From the IMG/VR virus record IMGVR_UViG_3300044695_005052, positions 1-59,602 of that record: 59,602 bases of DNA. One strand, written 5' to 3'. Under the pieces are notes generated by a model. The model worked only from the letters and a program-made list of their open reading frames with translations, ran no database searches and had not been told where the DNA came from. Position numbers and translations under genes: made by a program. Positions 12,938 through 20,496 of the stretch are shown one piece after another; the stretch's first letter is position 1, and every line of letters starts with the position of its first letter. This DNA is from a virus.

Positions 12938-13813
12938 TTACCTATTTCTTAGTGCTCTTCTTCCTAGATTTCTTTGAATCGCTTCTACTCCTCTTTTTGT
13001 ACCTGCTTGAACACCAACCTCAGGACGCTGACCTTTTACTTCAGTTCCAAACATAGCTGCTTTCTTAGCTTTAACCTTTAGATTTTCTTCTTCTTCTGGG
13101 GTTTTAGGTTTCGTAGCGTCCTCTGTTCTACCTATCTTTGCTATGACTGCATCTTTTTCGGCTTTATTTTTTTTATTTCTTTCAAGCAATATTGATAATA
13201 CATCATTATATGTTAAATTAGAGGAATCTTCTCGTGCTGCGGCTGCTTTGCGTGCTGCGGCTGCTCTGCGTCCTTCATTTCCTCTTATAAATCCCTGCTG
13301 CATAACTTGGGGATTAACTTCTTCTCTTCTTTCCCTACTCGCGCTAACTTTATCTGATTCTTTTTTGGAGGCGGCGAGGAGTTTGGCTTTTTTTTCTGGT
13401 GATATTCCTTTTTTTTCAGCTTCGTGGCGTAATCTTACAGCTTTCTCTACACCTTCATCTTGTCTGTCTTGACTTTTTGGTTCTGGGATTGGAGATACTT
13501 TACTACCTCCAGAACCTCTATCAGCTTGCTTCTTTTTAAGGCTACGCTTCATACCACCTTTCTCTCTTCCAGTTAGAGGTTCCTTAGCTGTTTCAGGAGA
13601 AGGTGATTTACTACGGAAAGGATATTTTCTTCTTTGTTCTGTAGCCCCTTCATAATCCTTTCCAAAGCGTCTTTTATTTCTTTCTGATTCTACTGCTTTT
13701 CTAACTTCTTCTTCAGATTTACCTTGGCCTCTTAATTTATCAGCCATGATTTTATCAGCTTTGGCTTCTAAAATACTTGATATCAATTCATTATTGTAAT
13801 AATTTTCGCTCAT
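12938..13813 (-). CDS. Basic, low-complexity protein with a head-targeting leader
   Basis: 291 aa. Start set at the ATG at 13813; a GTG three codons upstream (13822) is possible. Residues 1-16 (MSENYYNNELISSILE) followed by A17 look like a capsid-targeting peptide cut by a gp21-type protease at [IL]-x-E/A. The rest is rich in Lys, Arg, Glu and Ala (RRAAAARKAAAARED, KKKQADRGSG), probably disordered and DNA-binding. The likely role is an internal head protein. Followed by a strong terminator. No homologue recognised. Confidence 0.55.
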   Translation of the reverse strand: MSENYYNNELISSILEAKADKIMADKLRGQGKSEEEVRKAVESERNKRRFGKDYEGATEQRRKYPFRSKSPSPETAKEPLTGREKGGMKRSLKKKQADRGSGGSKVSPIPEPKSQDRQDEGVEKAVRLRHEAEKKGISPEKKAKLLAASKKESDKVSASRERREEVNPQVMQQGFIRGNEGRRAAAARKAAAAREDSSNLTYNDVLSILLERNKKNKAEKDAVIAKIGRTEDATKPKTPEEEENLKVKAKKAAMFGTEVKGQRPEVGVQAGTKRGVEAIQRNLGRRALRNR

Positions 13814-13818
13814 TTTAA

Positions 13819-13977
13819 TCACTCTTCTTCCTTTTTAACTTTTTTCTTAGTTATTTTTATTTCTTCCTTAACCTGTACTACTTCCTCTACTTTGGCTGGT
13901 TCTATAATTTTAATAGGCTCTACAGTAACTTTTTTTTCCTGTAAAGCGGCATCTCTAAATTTTTTAAGTGTTCCCAT
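13819..13977 (-). CDS. 52-aa Lys/Glu/Val-rich protein
   Basis: MGTLKKFRDAALQEKK is followed by an alternating stretch of Val, Glu, Pro and Lys (VTVEPIKIIEPAKVEEVVQV) and a basic tail KITKKKVKKEEE. The start overlaps the upstream stop as TAATG. Probably disordered and multivalent. It lies between two other basic genes. Function unknown; a second head-internal or DNA-compacting peptide is possible. Confidence 0.5.
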   Translation of the reverse strand: MGTLKKFRDAALQEKKVTVEPIKIIEPAKVEEVVQVKEEIKITKKKVKKEEE

Positions 13978-14069
13978 TATCTTCTTCCTCCGCGAGCAGC
14001 TTTTATGGCATTAATTCTTGATCTAAAAGTCTGTATTTTTGTTGGTCTTATAACTTTTAATTTGCCCAT
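13977..14069 (-). CDS. 30-aa highly basic peptide
   Basis: MGKLKVIRPTKIQTFRSRIN, then AIKAARGGRR: 10 Lys/Arg and no acidic residue in 30. AAGAGGGC lies 5-10 nt upstream and the stop overlaps the next start (TAATG). This supports a real gene despite its size. Composition suits binding DNA or RNA. Confidence 0.5.
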   Translation of the reverse strand: MGKLKVIRPTKIQTFRSRINAIKAARGGRR

Positions 14070-14092
14070 AAAGCCCTCTTAGTTATATAGAC

Positions 14093-14121
14093 AAGAAGCC
14101 CACAAATTTTGTGAGCTTCTT
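14093..14121 (-). terminator. Imperfect hairpin, possible terminator after the Clp-like gene
   Basis: AAGAAGCcCACAAA pairs with TTTGTGaGCTTCTT with one mismatch. The minus-strand tail (TTCTTGTCTATAT) is only weakly T-rich, so it may be a partial terminator or attenuator. Confidence 0.4.
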
Positions 14122-14171
14122 ATTAAAAAAATTATTTAACATTATCCAAAACCCAATCAACCAAACTTAAT

Positions 14172-15674
14172 TTATTTATTGAAGGGTATCGGCCTTGTAT
14201 TGTTTTTAAGGCACACTGTAGAACTAACAGTTTTTCCTCCAACTTCATTCGTGGGTGTAATCTTATTCTCTCCCCCGACATGAATTTCCAGTACTTTACT
14301 TGCTGTTTCTTTTTGTTGCTTTTCTTCATTTTTGTTAAAAACCACTGGCCTGCCATCTAAAAAGTTTACCTTAAACATTGGCTTCTTTTTGGAAGATGTT
14401 TGAAGCATACTTTCAGCTAATATAGTTGCTATGTTATTTTTTATGTATCTTGCTACATTTCTTGCCCCATACTCATAAGAATACGAGTTATCAATAATAT
14501 AGTCTATAAGTTGATCAGTTATTTCTACTGGGTATTTAGATAGTTTAATAGTTACAATCTTCTTCACATCTTCCTTCGATAAGGTATTGAAAAAGATTAT
14601 ATCATCTATTCTATTTATGAACTCTGGATTAAACTTCTTTTTAATAGATTCAAAAATAGTATTTTCTATGGCCTTTCGGCTAGGCTCGTTTTTTCCAAAT
14701 CCAATACTATTGTATTTGATTTCAGAAACTCCTTGATTTGATGTAAAGATAAATAACGATTTGCTGAAGTCCAATATGTTACCCATATTGTCCGTACAGG
14801 TTCCATCATCCAATAAGGATAGCAGGAAGTCTTGAAACTTACCATCAGCCTTTTCTATTTCATCAAACAGAAATACCCATTTATTAGATATCTCAGCCTT
14901 TTCCTTCAAAAGGCTCTTATCAGTATGCCCAACATATCCCGGAGGTGATCCAATCAGTTTGGCATACTCATGTGCTCCTGCATATTCTGCACAATTGATT
15001 TTGAAGAAATTACCGCTAAACTTTTCTCCTATGATCTTTGAAAGTTCTGTTTTCCCTACTCCAGTTGGACCAACAAAGAAGAATGTGGAGAAGTTAGATA
15101 ACCCTGCGGACATCAACTTTAGATGCTTGATTAAAACCTCTACGGCGTGGTCTTGACCTACAATCTTATCTTTTATATCCTTCTGCAACTTAGTAAACCC
15201 ATCCAAACTTTTAATGTTTGGGGTGTTTGGATTCACTTGTCTGACAATCTTTTTCTTTGTTTCTTTGGCTAACTTTAATTTTAGATTAGCAGCAAGATTC
15301 TTTAAGAATTGATTTGGCTCCTCAAAATTTGTCGTTTGCATAAACTTCTCTGTATTGAGGTCTGTGCAAACAAAGTCTAAGGATAGCGGTGGATATGCTG
15401 ATGTGACAGCCAAATACATATTAGCTATCAACATTTGATAGGATTCGGAATCTTCACCTTCCGAATATTCTTCTATGATCTTGTCATAGTCCACGATTAG
15501 TTTCTTAGATACAAACTCTTTGTATTCGTGATATACAAAAGCAGATTCTATCTTAGATATCTTTTCTCTGATTTGAGTGTAAAGTTCTTGTTCTTCTTGT
15601 AAGGAAAGAACCTTAACCTGAAGAACAAGATCCACTGTTTCACAGACTAACTTGTATGTGTTTGAATCACTCAT
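14172..15674 (-). CDS. Clp/Hsp100-type AAA+ ATPase (single D2-like module)
   Basis: 500 aa. An N-terminal helical region (1-155) without Clp N-repeats is followed by one AAA+ module: IVGQDHAVEVL (171-181), Walker A VGPTGVGKT (201-209), pore loop GSPPGYVG (242-249), Walker B VFLFDEIEK (267-275), sensor 1 IFTSNQG, arginine finger region NPEFINRIDDIIFF, sensor 2 GARNVARYI. These match the second ATPase domain of ClpA/ClpB/ClpC. Such proteins unfold or remodel other proteins in hexamers. With no D1 domain and no clear IGF/LGF loop, a phage-specific unfoldase or assembly chaperone is more likely than a ClpP partner. Confidence 0.85.
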   Translation of the reverse strand: MSDSNTYKLVCETVDLVLQVKVLSLQEEQELYTQIREKISKIESAFVYHEYKEFVSKKLIVDYDKIIEEYSEGEDSESYQMLIANMYLAVTSAYPPLSLDFVCTDLNTEKFMQTTNFEEPNQFLKNLAANLKLKLAKETKKKIVRQVNPNTPNIKSLDGFTKLQKDIKDKIVGQDHAVEVLIKHLKLMSAGLSNFSTFFFVGPTGVGKTELSKIIGEKFSGNFFKINCAEYAGAHEYAKLIGSPPGYVGHTDKSLLKEKAEISNKWVFLFDEIEKADGKFQDFLLSLLDDGTCTDNMGNILDFSKSLFIFTSNQGVSEIKYNSIGFGKNEPSRKAIENTIFESIKKKFNPEFINRIDDIIFFNTLSKEDVKKIVTIKLSKYPVEITDQLIDYIIDNSYSYEYGARNVARYIKNNIATILAESMLQTSSKKKPMFKVNFLDGRPVVFNKNEEKQQKETASKVLEIHVGGENKITPTNEVGGKTVSSTVCLKNNTRPIPFNK

Positions 15675-16002
15675 CTATCATATTGTCCAGTTCAGAAAAC
15701 ACAGATGTGATTGAGCCACTTGCTTTTGTTTTTTCTGGTGCTGATTCTTCATTCAATTTACTCATCAAAGTAATAACTTTAACTGTATATTGTTTTGAAG
15801 ATTGAGCCACTTTAAGACAATCCACCATTAATGCTTTAGAAACATTGTCTGCTGGATTCTCTTCCACACGCACCCTGAAATAACGGTGTGCATCTAAAGC
15901 TAATTGTCTATCCTCTTCGGCTTCCTCAATTAGTTTCTTAGCTATCTTCTGTATTCGTGTCTGGGCGAAGTGTTGTGTTTTGGGAATATATGTCGTAACC
16001 AT
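15667..16002 (-). CDS. Hypothetical helical protein
   Basis: 111 aa from ATG 16002, which has GAGGG 6 nt upstream. Nearly all helical: RIQKIAKKLIEEAEEDRQLA, then ALMVDCLKVAQSSKQYTVKV, and an acidic C-terminus SELDNMIDE. Length and helical layout are loosely like terminase small subunits, but no specific motif supports that. Overlaps the Clp-like gene by 8 nt. Confidence 0.5.
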   Translation of the reverse strand: MVTTYIPKTQHFAQTRIQKIAKKLIEEAEEDRQLALDAHRYFRVRVEENPADNVSKALMVDCLKVAQSSKQYTVKVITLMSKLNEESAPEKTKASGSITSVFSELDNMIDE

Positions 16003-16195
16003 AACTAGCCCTCCATTCAATATTATCTAGGTATTCTGCCATCTTTACAGTGCAGTAATAATCAGTTAAATCTTTAAACTGCCAAAATGGCATAGGGATA
16101 CCATCTTCGGTAATTGAAAATTCTACAGGCTCCCATTCAAAGATTAAATGGGTATCCAAAGGTTCATTGTTCGTTTGGTTTTCGTTCATCATCAT
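15938..16195 (-). CDS. Hypothetical protein
   Basis: 85 aa, acidic and aromatic: LIFEWEPVEFSITEDGIPMP, WQFKDLTDYYCTVKMAEYL. Overlaps both neighbours. It probably folds as a small alpha/beta domain. No family recognised. Confidence 0.5.
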   Translation of the reverse strand: MMMNENQTNNEPLDTHLIFEWEPVEFSITEDGIPMPFWQFKDLTDYYCTVKMAEYLDNIEWRASYGYDIYSQNTTLRPDTNTEDS

Positions 16196-16361
16196 CCCTT
16201 AAAACTTTTTCTACTTCTTGAAAGGTATTTCGCCAATCCTCCGAGGAGGAGCCTTTATCTCCTTTTACCCTCGGAGGTTGGCGACGAGGTTTAGGCTTAG
16301 GGCGTTTATTACCACCATATTTATAACTATCTTCTGAGTTACGCCTAAAAGTCTTTCCCAT
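16164..16361 (-). CDS. Basic Pro-rich hypothetical protein
   Basis: 65 aa from ATG 16361, just behind the upstream stop at 16363; a start at 16403 is also in frame. The centre is KRPKPKPRRQPPRVKGDKG, a disordered basic stretch, followed by an acidic helix FQEVEKVLRDDDERK. Charge segregation suggests a linker or nucleic-acid binding peptide. Confidence 0.45.
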   Translation of the reverse strand: MGKTFRRNSEDSYKYGGNKRPKPKPRRQPPRVKGDKGSSSEDWRNTFQEVEKVLRDDDERKPNEQ

Positions 16362-16362
16362 T

Positions 16363-16629
16363 TCAGTCAGCAGATTGAATAAACTCTCTAAAAGCTTCCT
16401 CACGAGAAATGCCTCTTTGCAACTGCTCCTTGGTCATTCTAAACCTTTTACCAGTTGCTTCGGTATATTCCTTAATTGTGGAATACTTACAGGGAGTATT
16501 TTGGGTATTCTTAACTTGTGTATTTGAACTAGGTTGAGGTGTTTGCATAATATTTTTCTCCTTGAACAGATCCTTAAAAGCAGAATCAATAAGGGACTCC
16601 AATTGTTTGTACAAATCTTGTTCTCTCAT
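16363..16629 (-). CDS. Hypothetical protein
   Basis: 88 aa. N-terminal helix EQDLYKQLESLIDSAFKDLF, Gln/Asn/Thr-rich linker, then a basic helical C-terminus FRMTKEQLQRGISREEAFRE. AAGGG precedes the ATG. A -10-like ACTATAAT (16647..16654) lies 17 nt upstream with no -35 box, so this may start the 16629-12938 transcript. Confidence 0.5.
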   Translation of the reverse strand: MREQDLYKQLESLIDSAFKDLFKEKNIMQTPQPSSNTQVKNTQNTPCKYSTIKEYTEATGKRFRMTKEQLQRGISREEAFREFIQSAD

Positions 16630-16645
16630 GGTGTTCCCTTACTTA

Positions 16646-16656
16646 AATTATAGTAG
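16646..16656 (-). promoter_or_regulatory. Putative -10-only promoter (ACTATAAT type)
   Basis: Minus strand CTACTATAATT, -10 TATAAT at 16647..16652, 17 nt before the ATG at 16629 with AAGGG in the leader. The 8-mer ACTATAAT also precedes the genes starting at 39392 and 42407. Confidence 0.4.
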
Positions 16657-16671
16657 TGTTCTTCCCTTTAT

Positions 16672-17661
16672 TTAAATAAATTTAATTAATTCTCGTATGT
16701 GTTGAAATGCTTGTTCTTTATTATTTTTTAACATTTCAATAAAATCTTTAGATTGGAACTTCTTTTCTGTGCCAGAAACAGTATACCATGCACCTGATCT
16801 CTGCACTAAATTATCCTGTTCTAGCAAAGGTAAAAGTCCTGTAAAAGGGCTAATCCCATCATCGTAAATTAATTCAAACTCGCATTCCTTAAAAGGAACA
16901 GATACTTTGTTTTTCGTATTCCTTATAGATCCCTTAATGCCTATAACCTTGCCTGAGTCATCCTTAATTAGGTCTGAGGTCTTATTAGAAATGGTCTTTA
17001 GATTAACCCCGAGATAGTATTCTAAGGATTTACCTCCCGCTGCCATTGTGTCTGGGCTACCATACATTACACCTACTTTATTTCTTATTTGGTTAATTAT
17101 AACTAAGGCAACCTTGTACTTACGCATCAAGGGATTTATCTTCCTTAGGCAGGATCCTGTGGCTTTGGCCCTTACTGCTCCCTGCATATTATTGGCTTCA
17201 TAACCAACAGCTTCGTATTCTGCCTTAGAAGGGCTTACCGCAATACTATCATAAACCACGACTATCGGAGTATCCTTATCAGACTCCCTTATAGATTTTA
17301 TGGTGTCTTCAATTACATTGAAACAATCTTCAAGAGTTTCTGGAGCAGCATAAATTAAAGTTTCTGGATTTAACCCCAATTTTTCAGCAAACTTAGGGTT
17401 ATAAGCATTTTCGCTATCGACAAGCATTGTATAGTATTTCAATGCTTGCGCCTCTCTTAAAATGTGAGTAGCAAATACAGTTTTAGCTGTAGATGCTTCC
17501 CCATGAATTTGAGTTATCATACCTACAGGAACTCCTTTAGTATAATCCCCAGATATGATTTTATTCAATGCATAACTACCAGTAGGTATAAACCCTAAGT
17601 CGGTAGTTGTGTCAGACAGCAATCCTGCGTTTTTTAGTTTTTTCAAAACTGATTGATCCAT
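16672..17661 (-). CDS. uvsX: RecA/UvsX-family recombinase
   Basis: 329 aa from ATG 17661, chosen for GGAG 7 nt upstream (a start at 17685 is in frame). Walker A is GEASTAKT, where RecA has GxxxxGKT, so Ala replaces the usual Gly before Lys. LVDSENAYNPKFAEKLG matches the RecA DxExA-like region; VVVYDSIAVSP is Walker B; VALVIINQIRNKVGVMYG matches the L1/L2 neighbourhood (NQ motif). It should form filaments on ssDNA for recombination-dependent replication with the SSB, helicase and gp46/47 pair encoded nearby. Confidence 0.9.
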   Translation of the reverse strand: MDQSVLKKLKNAGLLSDTTTDLGFIPTGSYALNKIISGDYTKGVPVGMITQIHGEASTAKTVFATHILREAQALKYYTMLVDSENAYNPKFAEKLGLNPETLIYAAPETLEDCFNVIEDTIKSIRESDKDTPIVVVYDSIAVSPSKAEYEAVGYEANNMQGAVRAKATGSCLRKINPLMRKYKVALVIINQIRNKVGVMYGSPDTMAAGGKSLEYYLGVNLKTISNKTSDLIKDDSGKVIGIKGSIRNTKNKVSVPFKECEFELIYDDGISPFTGLLPLLEQDNLVQRSGAWYTVSGTEKKFQSKDFIEMLKNNKEQAFQHIRELIKFI

Positions 17662-17998
17662 TAAATTCTCCACTGTAAACCACATTTGTGATTCCGTACT
17701 TGTTAATTAAAGCTTGGCAAAACTTACAAGGCTTTGCCAAATTATTGTTTTTTCTGTAAATGTAAATGGTAGCACCGTTTAGATCTAAACCCATTCTAAT
17801 AGCCTTATAAATGGCGTGCCCCTCTGCATGAAGATTCATGTATTTACCTGATCCAAACTCGGGATGTGTCTTCATGATGTTATGAGCAGCAGAAAGGATC
17901 TTATTGCCTCTAGCAATAGCAGCTCCTATTTTAAATCTAGATCTAGACTGATAAGCTTGTTTTTTGGCTACACGCATCGGCGGCGGGACATCATCCAT
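17612..17998 (-). CDS. Cytidine/deoxycytidylate deaminase-family enzyme
   Basis: 128 aa. Zinc-site motifs HAEGHA (H57, E59) and PCKFC (C91, C94) are in the deaminase order, with R-F-K-I-G-A-A and substrate-side residues upstream. Short length and one domain fit dCMP or cytidine deaminase feeding dUMP to ThyX. The start codon directly follows the T-run of a terminator-like hairpin; its AGGAG sits in the hairpin's 3' arm. Overlaps the RecA gene by 50 nt. Deaminase substrate is not determined by sequence. Confidence 0.8.
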   Translation of the reverse strand: MDDVPPPMRVAKKQAYQSRSRFKIGAAIARGNKILSAAHNIMKTHPEFGSGKYMNLHAEGHAIYKAIRMGLDLNGATIYIYRKNNNLAKPCKFCQALINKYGITNVVYSGEFNGSISFEKTKKRRIAV

Positions 17999-18035
17999 AA
18001 AAAAACTCCTACCAACTTATTAGAGTTGGTAGGAG
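17999..18035 (-). terminator. Terminator-like hairpin that also holds the ribosome site of the next gene
   Basis: CTCCTACCAAC (18006..18016) pairs with GTTGGTAGGAG (18025..18035), then seven T on the minus strand, immediately followed by the deaminase ATG at 17998. The AGGAG that would serve as ribosome site is in the stem. Confidence 0.85.
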
Positions 18036-18054
18036 CCAATAATTACCTTTTTTT

Positions 18055-18837
18055 TCAGTATGTGACATACTGGATCTTATCCAACGATATGTCCCAATAA
18101 CTATTAAATTCATATGCCATGCCTGAATTGCCCCAAGGATGTTCTATCTGTGGGAATGCACCAGACTTGAATGTTAGCTCAACTACACCATCAGGGTCTG
18201 TAAAAGTTTGTAGATAGAATGGATGCTGTATGATACAAACAGCTTCTGTCCAATAGTTAGGCTGTAAGCAGACACTCCACTCCGTAAAATCTATACCACC
18301 ACTATCTCCTTGGAAGTCTAGCGTACCATCAAAAGGAGCAATATATCCGTAGAAGCAGTCATCTATTGTTATACTAGGGAGTTGTGATAGGGCTAACATA
18401 TTACCACCCTCTGTGGTTGCCCAAGCCCAAGTATACCAATTAAATCCCCAAGGTAGGCCGTTCAATGGATTTAGTGTTCCGGGGTTGCCAATCTCATTTG
18501 TGGGATCGTTCCAGAAATGGGTTGGATGCAAGTTCTCATACTTGCCTGCCCAACTTATATGCCACCGCAACTGCAATCTAACTTCCCGTAATGGAGCAGT
18601 GCCTGTGTATGCAGGGAATCTTAGGAACTTAAGATCACACTCTTGATCCTGACCGTAGTAGAACCAACAATCTTGAGTTCCTTGTAACTCTACAAAATCG
18701 TAATCCAAACCATTTGTCGTAGTGGCTGGATGGCTCTGTGGAGTTACCTCAACAATCCGGCCTCTCCTGACCTGAGAGATTAGAACAGGGACTGCCACCA
18801 TTAATGCTATAACTACACCTAGTAAATATTTTCTCAT
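18055..18837 (-). CDS. Secreted protein with choice-of-anchor-E-like domain
   Basis: 260 aa with an N-terminal hydrophobic segment (MRKYLLGVVIALMVAVPVLI, about 5-21) acting as signal peptide or anchor. The rest is beta-rich; FLRFPAYTG, WAWATTEGGNMLALSQLP, YIAPFDGTLDFQGDSGGIDF and the end YWDISLDKIQYVTY recall the choice-of-anchor E domain (PFDGT-DF-G-SG pattern), seen in secreted proteins of planctomycetes and others. Assignment is by eye. Likely exported to the host envelope. Last gene before a terminator. Confidence 0.5.
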   Translation of the reverse strand: MRKYLLGVVIALMVAVPVLISQVRRGRIVEVTPQSHPATTTNGLDYDFVELQGTQDCWFYYGQDQECDLKFLRFPAYTGTAPLREVRLQLRWHISWAGKYENLHPTHFWNDPTNEIGNPGTLNPLNGLPWGFNWYTWAWATTEGGNMLALSQLPSITIDDCFYGYIAPFDGTLDFQGDSGGIDFTEWSVCLQPNYWTEAVCIIQHPFYLQTFTDPDGVVELTFKSGAFPQIEHPWGNSGMAYEFNSYWDISLDKIQYVTY

Positions 18838-18841
18838 AATT

Positions 18842-19162
18842 TCACCTATTATCTCCAGATCCTTTAATCTTATTGCGATTCATTCTATCCTGTAGTTTTA
18901 TAATGTTGTCTGAGGCTACTGTGTTCATGTCTAGATCCAAATCCGAGCAGACTGCTGCAATATACCAAAGTACATCACCTAGCTCTGATCTTATCTGTTC
19001 TTTATCTTCAGGAGAGAAGAAACCTTGTGAATCTCTAAGTACTTTTTTAACTTTACCACACACTTCTCCTGCCTCAGATGCAAGACCTAGTGTAGGGTAT
19101 AGGATTCGATCCTTATAAATTGCGTATTGTTTAGCTTGTTGTTGGTATTGACTAAAGTTCAT
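18842..19162 (-). CDS. mazG: MazG-like nucleotide pyrophosphohydrolase
   Basis: 106 aa from ATG 19162, which removes overlap with the upstream methyltransferase. Motifs are GLASEAGEVCGKV (E30, E33) and RSELGDVLWYIAAVC (E60, D63), the paired acidic Mg-binding helices of the all-alpha NTP pyrophosphatase superfamily. It would hydrolyse (d)NTP or ppGpp-like substrates. Cyanophages carry comparable MazG genes. Function inferred from motif only. Confidence 0.85.
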   Translation of the reverse strand: MNFSQYQQQAKQYAIYKDRILYPTLGLASEAGEVCGKVKKVLRDSQGFFSPEDKEQIRSELGDVLWYIAAVCSDLDLDMNTVASDNIIKLQDRMNRNKIKGSGDNR

Positions 19163-19211
19163 ATTGGTATTAGAGTGAGGTTGGTTACTATTTTCTAAAT
19201 TATATAGGTAA

Positions 19212-19805
19212 TCATGATTTATTTTTTTTATACCAATCCTCATAAGGTCCTGTAGGGCATTTAACATCTTCAACGACACGAGTATATCCATTAGAAGACA
19301 TTAAATGATATATCAAGTTTTTTTGTGTCGGACCTATTAAGTATGAATTATGTTCTATGGTAAATAGATTAACATCCCATTTTAAAAATGGAAAACTTGC
19401 TAGAACATTATATTCATGACCTTCTATGTCTAATGACATATAATCTATACTAGAAGGACATTTTGCTAAGGTTAAAATAGAATCTAATAAATCGCAAGAA
19501 ACAGAATTATAAACACTTCCATTTTGAGATGGATAAGTATTAATTCCATTAAATACGCAAAAACCAGAATAAGGCATTACCGCTTTATTTGTAGTTTTAC
19601 AAGATCTATTTTTAATTAGGTTTGCATAAAAATTAGGATTTGCTTCTATACATAAACCATCCCAAAGTAGTTCTTTTTCTAAGAAATAAGTGTTACTGGA
19701 TTCGACTCCATCATAAGCACCAACATCTACGAAAAATCCATTCTTTTTATCCTTAAGAATATTTCTAACCCATACTTCTTGCCCTGCTTGATTATAAGAG
19801 TTCAT
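19212..19805 (-). CDS. FkbM-family methyltransferase 1
   Basis: 197 aa. SAM site FFVDVGAYDGVESSNT, then CIEANPNFYANLI, and downstream IDYMSLDIEGHEYNVL and FTIEHN, the complete FkbM pattern (VDVGA-G ... EP-P ... LDIEG-E). Probably O-methylates a sugar in the glycan made by this cluster. It begins the 7.4-kb glycan cassette from its left end. Confidence 0.85.
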   Translation of the reverse strand: MNSYNQAGQEVWVRNILKDKKNGFFVDVGAYDGVESSNTYFLEKELLWDGLCIEANPNFYANLIKNRSCKTTNKAVMPYSGFCVFNGINTYPSQNGSVYNSVSCDLLDSILTLAKCPSSIDYMSLDIEGHEYNVLASFPFLKWDVNLFTIEHNSYLIGPTQKNLIYHLMSSNGYTRVVEDVKCPTGPYEDWYKKNKS

Positions 19806-19806
19806 G

Positions 19807-20466
19807 TTATTGCTTAGGGACCCAAAGGTCCATAAATCCTCCTGATATATTAGAATTTTTTAATTCGTAATTAATTGATTCAAAAAATTTATTAAACTTA
19901 TTAGGTGGACATACCAAAGGATAACCATGATTTAAATTTTCAATAAAAATTATAGGTTTATTTCTTAATATCGTATCCCTTGCACCCTCTAAGACCTTTA
20001 ATTCGTGATTCTCAACATCTATTTTAATCATAGTTACTTCATTAAGATTTAATGAATCTAAAGTGACTTTATTAACTGTCACTCCCACATCTACTGGATT
20101 ATGATTTGGGAATTTATCGCTCTCTAAAGTAAAACCTCCAAAATTAAAGTCTTGTGTATTATAAACTTTAGCTGTGCCCTCTTCATTACTTAAAGCATAT
20201 TCTTTTACAAGAATATTCATACCTTCTGTATTAGACTTTAATAAATGTAAATTGACTGGGACTGGCTCAAATGATATTACTTTTGAGCTTTCTAAAATAT
20301 TAGCAAAAAATATTGAATGATTTCCTACATTTGCTCCAATATCTAATATTACTTTGTGTTTTGGGTAATTTTTTAGAATCCATTCTAAAAAATCAACCTC
20401 ATAAAATGTTCCTGTATTTATGACCGCATAGCCTATAGGATCGTTAGGAAACACATTAACTGACAT
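19807..20466 (-). CDS. FkbM-family methyltransferase 2
   Basis: 219 aa. KVILDIGANVGNHSIFF is the SAM site, VISFEPVPVNLHLL the ribose acid, and MIKIDVENHELKVLEG with IIFIENL the catalytic-side motifs. Diverged from 19212..19805 and thus a separate substrate is likely. Only 1 nt separates it from the first copy. Confidence 0.85.
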   Translation of the reverse strand: MSVNVFPNDPIGYAVINTGTFYEVDFLEWILKNYPKHKVILDIGANVGNHSIFFANILESSKVISFEPVPVNLHLLKSNTEGMNILVKEYALSNEEGTAKVYNTQDFNFGGFTLESDKFPNHNPVDVGVTVNKVTLDSLNLNEVTMIKIDVENHELKVLEGARDTILRNKPIIFIENLNHGYPLVCPPNKFNKFFESINYELKNSNISGGFMDLWVPKQ

Positions 20467-20496
20467 TTTTAAAATTATTGTATTTTAATGGATATC

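Noticed and set aside
14132-14356. Separate 74-aa ORF at the end of the Clp-like gene
   Set aside because: Different frame, fully inside or beside the Clp C-terminus, no ribosome site; treated as a shadow.
15667-16002. Terminase small subunit
   Set aside because: Only general helical character; no diagnostic motif.
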